Assembly: GCA_030272585.1 (NCBI GenBank)
Contig: BSYQ01000013.1
Span: forward strand, 2,356,001-2,420,000
Source: Bryopsis sp. KO-2023
Taxonomy: Eukaryota; Chlorophyta; Ulvophyceae; Bryopsidales; Bryopsidaceae
Reading direction: 5' to 3'
Length of the DNA: 64,000 nt
Numbering within the stretch: the first letter of the stretch is position 1; the number at the start of each line of letters is the position of its first letter. The position numbers were made by a program, and so were the translations under genes. The notes under the pieces are model-generated. The model was not told the origin of the DNA. It searched no databases and saw nothing but the letters and a program-made list of their open reading frames with translations. This document shows positions 41,408 to 51,289 of this stretch, one piece after another.

Positions 41408-43626
41408 AAATTAGTACAGGCTTTGTCGGGACCATCAATTTTCAACTTGTGCAAGAGTGGGTGAAAACAAAACAAGAAAAAAGAAAAGAAAAAAACAGGC
41501 AAAAGAAAAAAAAACTGAAAGCAGTTTTTTCGAAAGATACCGTCGATTAGTCAAACTGAAAGCGTCAAGCCTGAAAAAGGGAGCTTGTTGTTAGGGTGCA
41601 CTGATCTATTAACCCCCCCGATTTTTTTTCCCGACGGGGTTGATTTTGACTTCTTTGTTATGAGGGTGGGGCAGTTTTGGAGGGATGTGACTGTCGCATC
41701 ATGGGAAAAAAAGGTACTGCTGAACTGAAGAATTGAGAGGTGGAATTATTGTGCTATCTTTTTCTTTTTTAATGTGTGTGTAAAGCGGTGAAACAAAGTT
41801 TTTATCACGCGTGCGTTTCCTTCGTTTCCTTCGAATTCCTCTTTTTTTTTTCCTCTTTTTTGCCTTGGCTTTTTACCTTCCTTTTTCTTTGGAATGAGGC
41901 ATTGGGGGGGGGGGGGGGTCTCTTGGCATGGTTGAAAGGGTGATAAAGAAACCCATGAATTTGTTCGAGACATTGTTTGTGTTAAAATCTATGAAATGTC
42001 CTTTCAAACGAAAAAGAGTAGGTCGACAAGTTTTCTGTTGATTTTGGTGATAAATTGTCACCCTTGCTTTGCACTTCCATCTTTGGAATCATCGTCTGAC
42101 TGCAGAACAAATTCTGCTGGGTTTGGGAATAAAGATCAACTTGTGCAACAGAATACCTCACATACTCCAGTCTAGCGACCATGCCACCAAATCCTGACTC
42201 CTTGTCTCTAGGTGCCCTACCCTGCTGCCGCCTTTCATCTAAATACGACGTAAGAATATGCATTCTGCCGTGCAAGCTTTCCCACTGTTCCCAAGCAATG
42301 TCCTCAAATTACCACAATTCAGAGTCTGTACAAACTGTCCTTCAATTACCCAACTGTCACTACGAATGTACTCCTTTCCACACAACCAAATTATTCGGAT
42401 GACAGCGATGCGTTTGGGCCGACGAGACACATTTGGTGTATCGCGCGACCCCTCCCCCCAATATGGACCGAGATTCTGGTGGCTTTGTATTCAGTGGGCT
42501 TTAGTGGTTTTCGTTTTTTTTCTTCGCTTTGTTCTTCCATTCTCCGTTTTACGGTTCCAACACATTGATGATCGATGTATATATACATCGATCATCAATA
42601 TGAGTATCAAAAATATATATTTTTCGCGCGCAAGAAGCTAAAACCGTTCCCTCGATGCACATAAATGTCCAGCCCCAATCAAGAGAAACAAATGAGGAAA
42701 GGTTCCAAAAAGCAAACTTTGTGAATTCACAAGGTTCGAACGGTGTCGACGAAGAGCAAGTCGTTCAAAAAATGTGGACGCTTCCTCCTCCTTTCAGAAT
42801 ATCTCCCAAATACTCATAACCTCACAAAGATATTTCCAGCCAACAATCAACACACCCACCCGCACAACGAAAAGCTTCTCACCTTGCAGGGGGGGGAGAA
42901 ACTTTTTACCCCGCTGCCAAATCAGTGCTGTTGTGGAACGTGTGAAAGATGAAACCCCGTCCCCGTGATTTCTTGATACGTTGCATCAAGTCTCCTCGCC
43001 CCCACATGACGGGAATTCGTCCCTTCCGTTTTCCTGGCAATATGCACTGAGTCGGCGACTCACCAGGGGTGACTGTGGGGTTTGGTGCCAAGAGCGGTCG
43101 ACAGCGATTCAACAGTGTGTCGGGCGGGCTGTATTACCACCTGCTGGCCGACGGAGAGAGAGAGGAAGGTGCTGGGGCGGCGGTGTCATTTCTTTCTGGT
43201 GCTCTGATCGGAGACGTTGCGGGTGGCGAACGGGGTGAGTGAATCCCATGTCATTAGAACCATTTCTGACGACGCTCGAGGGGTATAAACCAGGAGGCAA
43301 GAATATTGAGAATGGGGAGGCGGCAGGGCGGCGATTGTCGTGAATTTCCAGGTGTCCAGAAATTGTTTTTTTGTCGTTGAGGGGTCCAAATGGGTTTCTG
43401 TAGACCCGGCCACGTGACTTCCTGTTTTAGGGAAGTAACCCCAGGAAGGCAAACCAATGAGGTTGATTTATATTGAGAGGTTGTGTGGAAAGTGGTGCCT
43501 AGCACAGGGAGCCATGTTAGGCCCATGTAAGCACAAGTGTATATAAATGCGTCCAGTTTATCCAAATCGAACTGGTTTTGAGTCGTTTTTGTGTGTGTGA
43601 GTTAGGATTTGGCGACGGAAGGATCG
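41408..43626. other. 3' flank of malic enzyme and upstream region of the next gene
   Basis: No gene seen. It contains homopolymer runs, including a poly-G run at about 41905-41918, a perfect 36-bp palindrome at 42564-42599, and the presumed promoter/5' UTR of the gene at 43627. Confidence 0.5.
42564..42599. repeat. Perfect 36-bp palindrome
   Basis: ATTGATGATCGATGTATA followed immediately by its exact reverse complement, with no spacer. It could form a cruciform or serve as a dimeric protein site. Confidence 0.95.
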
Positions 43627-46343
43627 ATGCTTCTTTTGATGAAAGCGCTGTTCTTGGCGGCTTGTTGTTTTGGCATATTTTTTCAAGACTGTCTTGGAAA
43701 AGGTGAAACTTTTGAGTTTTGCAGCCGAATCTTGGCACTTCAGGAGACCTCTGAGTTGGAGCTGGGAACGGCACCTCAAACCTTTGGTGCCAGTCCAGCT
43801 GACCCCATTGGATGTATAAATCGTGATGAATCTTTAGGACCTAAGGATGGCTTTCAGGTATGACTGGGGGAAAAACAATGCAGGATTTTTTTTTCGCTCG
43901 AAAGTGATATGAGGGATCTTTCGGTTTATTCATTGTTTCGAAATGACCCCCCCCCCACCCCCAACCTCTTGAGAAACCAAACAAAGCCAATTCGAAACAA
44001 CACAGATGGTTTTCATTACCTGTGCTTCCAACAAAAGTGCCCTCATGTCTGACTCGATTCTGTTCCTGCAATTGGAATTAGGTCAGCTCCTGCCAGCAGT
44101 CCTCAGTGAAACTGAAGGGTCTAAAATCTGTGTTTGCGCTGAAACTGGAGCTTGACGACAGAAAGGGGACTCTCCAGGCATTCGAGTCCAGTACAAAAGA
44201 AAAATCTATTTGTTTCCAACACAACGTACCCATGGGGGAGAGCGAGTTTGCCGATGACTCACCCCGGTAAACAATGTTTTGATTCAAGTCTGTCATGAAG
44301 TTGCTTGATCGCGTTTATTACCATTTGCTTCTTTCAGGATTGGACAAGCAGGATGTGGTTGCGATATGCATGTTCAGTTTTTAGACGAGGAAATTAATGG
44401 ATGTCTGACTAGTTTTGACCTGATTGTTATGCCAAATCTGAAGCTTTTTTCAGAAATAGTGGTTGGTCCCTGAGGTTTTCTTTTTTCTTTCCCCAAACTG
44501 GTGGTGTGATTTATCTAGTCTTGAGAAACACCTTTTTTGCAGCTGATCCTACCAAGAAAAGAGTAAAGTACCCCCCCAAAACCAAGAGTGTGAATGTGAC
44601 TCAACACAGTTCATTGTGGACAGGTGTTTCAGTGGAGACGGGGGCATGCTTGTGATGTTCGTGACAAAAACATGCCCTGAAGCTCTGGAAGGGTGCGTCA
44701 ACAACTGGCTGCTAGCTTCTGAGGGCAAATGCGATGGGACCGGTTCCCCCAAGTCAAAACAAGAAAAACAAGCCGACACCAAACTTGCCTCAGAGCCAGT
44801 TGTTCCAGAGCCCTCCAAAACCCCAAAGACTCCTGCACCACCTCGACCTCGAAAACCAAGTCCAAAGCCAGCACTGCCCCCAGTGGATCCCGTTCCCCCT
44901 CCTGGGGCTGGTGCAGACCCGATGATCTCTCTGCCCCCCCAGTCAGCAAGCCCTCCAGCCACTTTGCCTGGCCCTCAGCAAACTGGTCCCGGCCCTTCCC
45001 AGTTCACAGTTCCACCACCCACAACCGCACCTTTGATACCATCTGGATTGCCTGGAGATATTACTCTTCCCCCTGGGGGGGGACTCAGCCCGCAGCTGCC
45101 AGAAGATCAACCTCTTCCTGGACCTGGTGGCATTCCAGGTCCAAGCACTCAGCCGGGGAATATCAATCCGAACTCACCTCAGTTCCCTGGACCCTTCCCT
45201 GGAGGTCCTGTCATCCCACCTGGAGCCGGATCTGGGTCAGGAGTGCTGCCTGAAGATACTGCACCAGGTGGTCAGATTCCTCCGGGACAAGCCCAGGGGA
45301 TAATCCCCCCAGAGGGCGCACCTAATGGGGTATCTATGGGGGTTCCAGAGCTGGCTCCTGGAACGGGTGGCGGTGCCCCGGTACCTCCTTCGATTCAAAA
45401 CCCTGCTGGAGGCGTTGACAAAGAATTGGCCATCGATCTCTGCTTTCGGGTGTACAGCACCACACATTTGGTGGATAGAACGACATGCACCGGATTTGGC
45501 CCATCTTATGAGGATCCAATTCGTTGCATAGAGGATGCCCAAGCATTTAACCCAGATATGGGAATTGCATACACTCCCTGTGCTGATTTGAGGGCTAGAT
45601 TAAGTCCCGGGGACACCAAGCCACTGTTCAATATGACGATTGGGGACCGGCCAGGAATGATAACTGCCAAGCTGAGCGAGAGTGTGGATGAGCCTCGGCC
45701 CGTGTGCATATTTGTCCAAGTGGAAGGCGACGGCGAGTTCCCTGAAGAGGATGAGGCTGGATGTATGCACCCCTGGGAGCCAGTTTCTATGTTCATCGGG
45801 AAAACTTGCCGGACCAAGACGGCCTGCAGTTATCACTCCCTCATGGTGGCTGGGGGCGGATGCTTGGCACCGCGGACCTTGCCTGAGCGGGAGTTGGAGG
45901 ATTTGCCTGAACGGGAGGGGGACCTGGTGGCAGGATTTGGCGAAATCGGGTCGGAAGAGAGATATGAAACTCCTGATGGGTTGGTTTCGCAGTGGATCAG
46001 GTGTCCGGTGGCACCTGGTGAAAATGCCGAGGTCATGGAGACCCCAGAGGAGGAGATTGAAATTGACGAGACTGAGGAGAAGATCGAAATCGACGAGACT
46101 GAGGAGGAGACGATCGAAGCCCCCACCATCAAATCCAAACGACCCAAACGGAAAAGAACGACCAAAGCTGCCCCGAAATCCTCGAAAAGAAAGAGTGTGG
46201 TCCAGCTGAAAACTGAGGAGGAGCCAGTGGAGGAGCCTGAAAACTCACCTGGCCCTGTTATAGCATCCACTGGACCGATTATTACGTCTCGGAGTAACGT
46301 TCCGGCGTCAAGGAAAAAAAAGGGGGAAGAGGAGGACGATTGA
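43627..46343 (+). CDS. Secreted two-domain Cys-rich protein with proline-rich linker
   Basis: Spliced. Exon 1 is 43627-43857 and starts MLLLMKALFLAACCFGIFF, a clear signal peptide. Exon 2 is 44082-44266. Exon 3 starts at 44338 and probably ends near 44461. The last exon begins between 44557 and 44589 (junction unresolved) and runs to 46343. The N-terminal Cys-rich domain (DPIGCI...CGCDMHVQF...MFVTKTC) is followed by a ~200-residue Pro/Gly/Ser-rich linker. A second Cys-rich domain with similar spacing (DPIRCIEDAQ...PVCIFVQVEG...MFIGKTC...GGGC) follows, then an acidic/basic tail (EEEIEIDETEE, KRPKRKRTTK). Two globular Cys domains joined by a proline-rich rod resemble algal extracellular-matrix glycoproteins such as pherophorins in layout, but I do not claim that family. 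The highly charged tail is unusual for a wall protein. Confidence 0.65.
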
Positions 46344-47220
46344 GCTGAGTTTTTGACGTTAAAAAACTGTAGATCCTCGCTCTTCGTGGTTGGCGTTTCT
46401 TTTTTGAAATTTGGGGGGTGGGGTGGGGGGGTGTTCAGGAATGACAAATGAGAGGACTGGCGATATATATTTTAGCATGTTTTCCAACAGGTTTGTTGAA
46501 GTGATCAGGAATTACATATATGGGAGCAACATTTCTAAAATGCGGGGTTAAAAAAAAAAGCAGACGGTGAGAAGGATGGGCTTCTTATCTACAAAGGCTC
46601 GAAGGCTTTTTTTTGTTTTTCATTAGTAAGGGAAAAAAAAGTAAGAAAAAAAAAAGTGGGGATATGATTGTATTCGTTTCGAGGGACAGCAATGCTAGGA
46701 GGTATTTTTTTTCTCTTTCTTTTTTTAGAAAAGGGGGGAAATCATGTGGCGCTGTTGGCTTTTGATTTTCCAGATTAAAAAAAAAATCCGACGGAGGTGG
46801 AACTGATAAGCAGCTATGGTTGGTCTGTCAAAAGGCCAAAAAGAGGGGAATGTTTGGATATTCGATTTCAAAATAAAACCATTGTCCCTGTTTTGCTCGA
46901 CAAGAAACAGTTGTTACTCTGTCTTGAGTTTTCTTCCTGATTCCAGTGCCACCTCTTTTAAAGAAAAAAAGAAACTCCTTGAAAAAAAAACAAGAAAAAA
47001 GACAAAAAAAAGAGATCAAATAAGGCTTTTATGGTGGTTTTTCAAGTGTCCAAAGTATGTGCTTGGAGCTCAAAAATATATACTTCTTACTTTTTTTAAA
47101 ATCGATGGAGGGAATGTGCACTACCAAACTATTTGATTGTAAAAACCTTACAGAAAAAAAAGAACTTTTTTAAAAAGATATATTGTAACAGAATAAAAAG
47201 AACTTTTTTAAGAGATATAT
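46344..47220. other. 3' flank with homopolymer-rich DNA
   Basis: Runs of A, T and G and no supportable gene. A 34-bp direct duplication (AATAAAAAGAACTTTTTTAA-type) occurs near 47155-47225. Confidence 0.5.
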
Positions 47221-47224
47221 TGTA

Positions 47225-47600
47225 ACCAGGGTTTGCTAGTAGATTGGCTAGTAGGCTGAAAATCTACTAACGTTTAACTAACTTTCTACTAACTACTAAG
47301 GCAACTTTAGTTAGTAGGCAAAATCCTGAGCCAGTAGGTATTAACATGGATATTTTCTATTAATACCTACTGACTAGTTACATAATTATATATATCAAAA
47401 AAGAAACAGGGCGACAGTACTACGCTGTCGCGACATCATTCTCGCGCTGCATGTGCGATATCGGAAACACAGCACAGTCGGTCATAAGGATATCTCAACC
47501 AGGGGTTGCTAGTAGATTGGCTAGTAGGCTGAAAATACTACTAACGCCTACTAGCTACTAATTATGTAACTAGCCTATCCACTACTTTCTGATACCAGCT
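47225..47600. repeat. CTAGTAG-rich repeats, possible MITE remnants
   Basis: A ~40-bp segment (GGTTGCTAGTAGATTGGCTA and on) occurs at about 47231 and 47504 in direct orientation. CTAGTTACATAATT near 47374 has its inverted copy AATTATGTAACTAG near 47559. This suggests one or two overlapping inverted-repeat elements, with boundaries unresolved. Confidence 0.45.
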
Positions 47601-47636
47601 GCTGACGTCTAGGGACGTCAGACGTCAAAGGCGTCA

Positions 47637-47667
47637 TGCATCTGACGTCTGTGAAGCGTCAGATGCA
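47637..47667. repeat. 11-bp perfect inverted repeat (hairpin)
   Basis: TGCATCTGACG, a 9-nt loop, then CGTCAGATGCA, within a cluster of GACGTC/TGACG motifs (47608-47670). Confidence 0.8.
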
Positions 47668-47750
47668 TCCCCGGTGAATGACAGCATCCTCCCAAGGAGG
47701 TACTACTGAACTACAGCGAGGAAACCACCGCAAGAGCACAGAGTCAAGAC

Positions 47751-47812
47751 AATGGTTCGATCAATCAGATTGGGACTTGCGAGACTGAGGTCCTGGGTTC
47801 GAGTCTGAGTGG
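47751..47812 (+). other. tRNA-like A box/B box segment
   Basis: TGGTTCGATCAATCAG and, downstream, CCTGGGTTCGAGTC resemble pol III internal promoters, but no cloverleaf could be folded by eye. It may be a SINE or tRNA relic. Confidence 0.25.
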
Positions 47813-47896
47813 GAACGTGTTTCGGTTTGGGCCTGTGTGTGAGTGTGTGAGTGAGTCAGGAGTAGAACTGGCGGCTGTGAGTCAGGGTAGTGGGAG

Positions 47897-48103
47897 TGTT
47901 ACGGGTGGTTAGTCACCCTCGGGAAAGTCGAACTGGGAGTTGAAATGATGGGACGCTTGATGTAACCTTGCTTTTCAGTGATCTGTTTGTGTGACCCCGA
48001 GTCTGTGACCCGTGCGATTTTGTGTGACCGTTCCGCCGCCGCCTCACTCTTTCCCGAGATAGGAGACGTCGCTCGCGGACGTCAGTCCTCCCGAGCGATA
48101 ACA
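47897..48103 (+). repeat. Probable 5' LTR of element 3
   Basis: The right edge is fixed by CA at 48102-48103, four bases before the primer binding site. The left edge (TGTTACGGGTGG) is a guess supported by similarity to TGTTAGTC...GGGTGGC of element 2. The partner LTR is not visible. Confidence 0.5.
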
Positions 48104-48409
48104 TTTTTGGTTTCGGAGCCCGAAGGAACCGACTGGACTGGAGCTCTCCGCTGGTTTGACCAGCAGGTTTGTTCGAGGCGCTTAACGCCAGTCGTAAGGT
48201 CGTGGGAAAACGGAAAAAAAGGCAAACGCAGTGAACGGGAAAAAAGGAAAACGTGTGGTAGCAACGTTGGAAAAGAATCACACCCATAAAAAGAGAGAAA
48301 AGAGGGTGCCAACGTTCAGTCGTGTGACAGGACGTTTGGGAAAAAGGTTACCCTGTAACCTGCGTCGCTGTCAGCGAACTGTAGTACTCAGGTTCGAAGG
48401 GTTAGAGTC

Positions 48410-48829
48410 TGATAGTGAAGCTTGTGGGTGACGCAATAGTGGTCGGCTGTGTTGATTGGATTCGTGATAACTTGCTGGCTAACGCAAGTATACTTGTGGG
48501 GTTTGTTAGTTTAGACAACTCTCTAGCTAGCGCGGTTGTGAACGCTACTAGAGCACTTGGGTTGGGAAGTGATTGCGTCAGGCAAACACTTAACACACAC
48601 ACACACAAACACACACACAAGCGGGAACACACCAATCCCACGAATCCCGAGTTCTTACAAAATAAAGTGAATGTCAAAACAACGAGTGGGCCTCTTAAGT
48701 ACCCCTAAGTGTAGTACGCTGACGCATGCCCCAAACTCTGGGTCTAATCTGTCTTACTCGTGAACCCGCATGCGTCAGCCACCCTCGGCTCTATCCCAAA
48801 CTACCTCGTATAGCGCTAAAAGACTAACA
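48410..48829 (-). repeat. 3' LTR of element 2
   Basis: A 420-bp LTR with TG/CA ends. It contains a CA-rich microsatellite and a 14-bp inverted motif around CTGACGCATGC/GCATGCGTCAG. A G-rich polypurine tract abuts it on the interior side (minus strand, just right of 48829). Confidence 0.95.
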
Positions 48830-49024
48830 TACGCCCCCCCCGCAAAAAGTGGGCGCCCACGCACACCAAAACACAAAGAAAAACAAAAACACAAAAACAC
48901 AAACACAAAACTCACCCACTCCCATACCCACACCCAACTGTCTTGGACCTGTCTCTTGCTCTGACGTCTCTGACAGCTGCTGCACGCACACACTTGGTCG
49001 ACGATAACTCCTTTTTCCTCCTCC

Positions 49025-50839
49025 TTAACGCTGTTCTGGCGCTTGCGCTTGCTGAATAGCACGCTGCTCCTGCGCATGCGCTTGCTGCACTGCACGATAC
49101 CGGACACAGGGATCAAATGCGGCAGCCACCCTCTTGGACTTAAGGAATGGCAGATCCCTTGTGATGCCGGACACTTTGAGCTGCCGCTTTACACACATGT
49201 TGCAGTGTGGCAACTTCTCGTGCTCAGCCGGGAACGGAGGGATTTCTTCGAACGTCGAGCGTGTCAGCTTCAACATATGGGCAGGTAGAGAGAATGGGGA
49301 GACGGTGGCGATGGACTTGTTGTCCACTTCCGCGACTTTTTGGACCGCCGTGACGATGCGCCCCAGCATCGAGTATGCCAACCAATGAGCATCACACACG
49401 AGGTGATACCCACAAGGAAGGACGGAATACTTCTTCTGCGTCAGCCGCTGAGCACTTGCTTGCATTGGGCTTCTCCCGCACCAAATGCACATGGGCAACT
49501 CGTGAAAGTGCCGGTTGCCGCGGTAATTTTGCAAGGCTCGGTCCCTGGGGTTAGTATATTGGACCTTCGGCCATTTCTCTGACGCAGTGATGGGGTTGCA
49601 AGCCTCCTCGATATCCTCCCGTGACAGGTTCACTTCGCTGGGTGCAGCATCCACTTTGTCTTGAGCAGCCGCCTTTAGTCTTCTGAGCTTAACCTTTTCT
49701 CGGAAAGCCCGAAGTGCTGCTTCTGTTGGAGCTAACTCCAACGGTGGATGGACCGCACGCTGAACCTCTGTCACCTGGCTTGGCCCTTCATCATTCCTTA
49801 ATTCCCCGTCCTCCAGTTCAGAACTAGGACCTTCGAGCCTAGGAGGTGGACTGCCGAAGTCAATTTCTTCGTTAAAATCCAAGTCCAAAAGCTCCTCCTC
49901 TCTCATGTCGAATAAGTCCTCCCCCGGTGCTATTGCGGTAGCCTCATCCCTGGGAGTCTGAACTGTTGGCGCTGGTTGTGAGGGTGCTGGAGTCTTTAAT
50001 GCGGCAGCCTTTAACTTGAGTAACAAGTTGGCTCTTGCTGCATCTCCAGGCATACGATCCCTCGGTGGCTCACCACCTTCATCGTCACCGTCCTCTCGCC
50101 TTCTCTTTCCGTGTGGATCTTCATCCCTACACGGCGAGCTTGGGCGTTTGTTTTTCCCTTTCCCCTTGCCCTTGCTTGAGCCTCCCGCATCATCGTCCTT
50201 GGACGGTTCCAGATCAAGTGTTGCGTTTGACAACAGAACTTGGACTTGGCGATCCAGTTCTTCACGTACCCGTGGTGCTGGTACCGCCGGGTTCAAACGC
50301 AGCATCTTGTCCGTTGTTTCGCTCTGCACTTGAAGTTTTTCAGAGCCATCTCTGAGGGACTCTCCCAGCAAATCGATCTGCAGCTCTTGTTCTGCCAATT
50401 CCTTCTTAAGGTTGTTGGCTGCTGCACTCCACGCGGTTGCTACAGCTCGCTGCAGCGTTTCCTCTACCGCGGTAAATCGATCCACTATTCCCCCGAGAGC
50501 TTGTTTACGGAGGTCATTCTCACGATGGTTAGCCATCATGTGAGATTGGAACCTTTGCTTTTTCAGCTTCATGGCTTCCAATTTTTCTTCCAAGACCTTG
50601 GTCTTGTCCTCCGCTTCTTTCTTTTCCGCCTCCGCCTTATCCTTGGCTTTCTCCGCTGCCTCCTTCGCAGCCTCAGCTGCTTTCGTCTGGTCACTCAACT
50701 CTGCGAGCTGCCGGGTTAAGGCCTCATTGTTCTGCAGCACCTCCTCTGCGGTCGTAACAAAGTGCTGCAGCTCCTCTTCTTTTTGAGCTACCTCCGCTTC
50801 CAACCTCGCAATAATTGCGGCGGGTGTATCGGCAGCCAT
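49025..50839 (-). CDS. Third ORF of element 2: coiled-coil protein with C-terminal Cys/His domain
   Basis: 604 residues from the ATG at 50839 (MAADTPAAIIARLEAEVAQK). It lies in the env position, downstream of pol on the same strand, but has no signal peptide or membrane segment. Residues ~8-110 are a long coiled coil rich in Ala/Lys/Glu. The middle is basic/acidic and disordered (KGKGKGKNKRP, ELEDGELRNDEG). From about residue 450: CIWC, x18, CGYHLVC, then HWLAYSML, and later IPPFPAEHEKLPHCNMC. This CxxC...CxxHxxC...CxxC pattern, followed by an aromatic W-containing helix, parallels the cassette G proteins. TATAAG (minus strand) near 50956-50961, about 115 nt upstream, may be a separate promoter. 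Function unknown; regulatory or nucleic-acid-binding roles are possible. Confidence 0.75.
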   Translation of the reverse strand: MAADTPAAIIARLEAEVAQKEEELQHFVTTAEEVLQNNEALTRQLAELSDQTKAAEAAKEAAEKAKDKAEAEKKEAEDKTKVLEEKLEAMKLKKQRFQSHMMANHRENDLRKQALGGIVDRFTAVEETLQRAVATAWSAAANNLKKELAEQELQIDLLGESLRDGSEKLQVQSETTDKMLRLNPAVPAPRVREELDRQVQVLLSNATLDLEPSKDDDAGGSSKGKGKGKNKRPSSPCRDEDPHGKRRREDGDDEGGEPPRDRMPGDAARANLLLKLKAAALKTPAPSQPAPTVQTPRDEATAIAPGEDLFDMREEELLDLDFNEEIDFGSPPPRLEGPSSELEDGELRNDEGPSQVTEVQRAVHPPLELAPTEAALRAFREKVKLRRLKAAAQDKVDAAPSEVNLSREDIEEACNPITASEKWPKVQYTNPRDRALQNYRGNRHFHELPMCIWCGRSPMQASAQRLTQKKYSVLPCGYHLVCDAHWLAYSMLGRIVTAVQKVAEVDNKSIATVSPFSLPAHMLKLTRSTFEEIPPFPAEHEKLPHCNMCVKRQLKVSGITRDLPFLKSKRVAAAFDPCVRYRAVQQAHAQEQRAIQQAQAPEQR

Positions 50840-50899
50840 TATGTTTGTCGGAAAGAAAGATATAAACAACGGTTTGTGCGTCTTTAGACTTTTTTTCAC

Positions 50900-51289
50900 T
50901 CAGGAGCTCGCTCCGTTTACACAAACACTAGGGCAAAATGGTTCGAGGGCTGCGCTTATAAGGCTGGGTGACTCGTACACTTTCCTCGTTGGGTTATTGG
51001 GGTGAGACACCAACGTTTCGCTCGGTTGGAGTCTCGTCAAGACCACCTCAACACGTCACTTGATAGGGGTTTTCTCGGAACAACCACACTATCTCGAATG
51101 TGACATCGTTTGCCCGGTTTCTAAAGTACTACTGAAGCTACACTTACTGCGCCAGCCAAATAACTTAGGCACCTAACGCATTAAGGTTAAAGAGTTGGTT
51201 TGGAAGTCGACAGAGTTTTTCTAAGGTATCCTTTTTCGCGCCCCCTTGCAATAAGGAGTTCCACCTTAGCCATCAAACACTCTGTTTCC
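50900..51289. other. Interval between pol and the third ORF of element 2
   Basis: 390 bp without coding capacity, containing the TATAAG-like motif at 50956-50961 on the minus strand. Candidate internal promoter or splice region for the third ORF. Confidence 0.45.

Noticed and set aside
49025-50839. Third ORF of element 2 as an envelope glycoprotein
   Set aside because: There is no signal peptide, transmembrane segment or glycoprotein-like Cys pattern; the coiled coil and zinc-type motifs indicate an intracellular protein.
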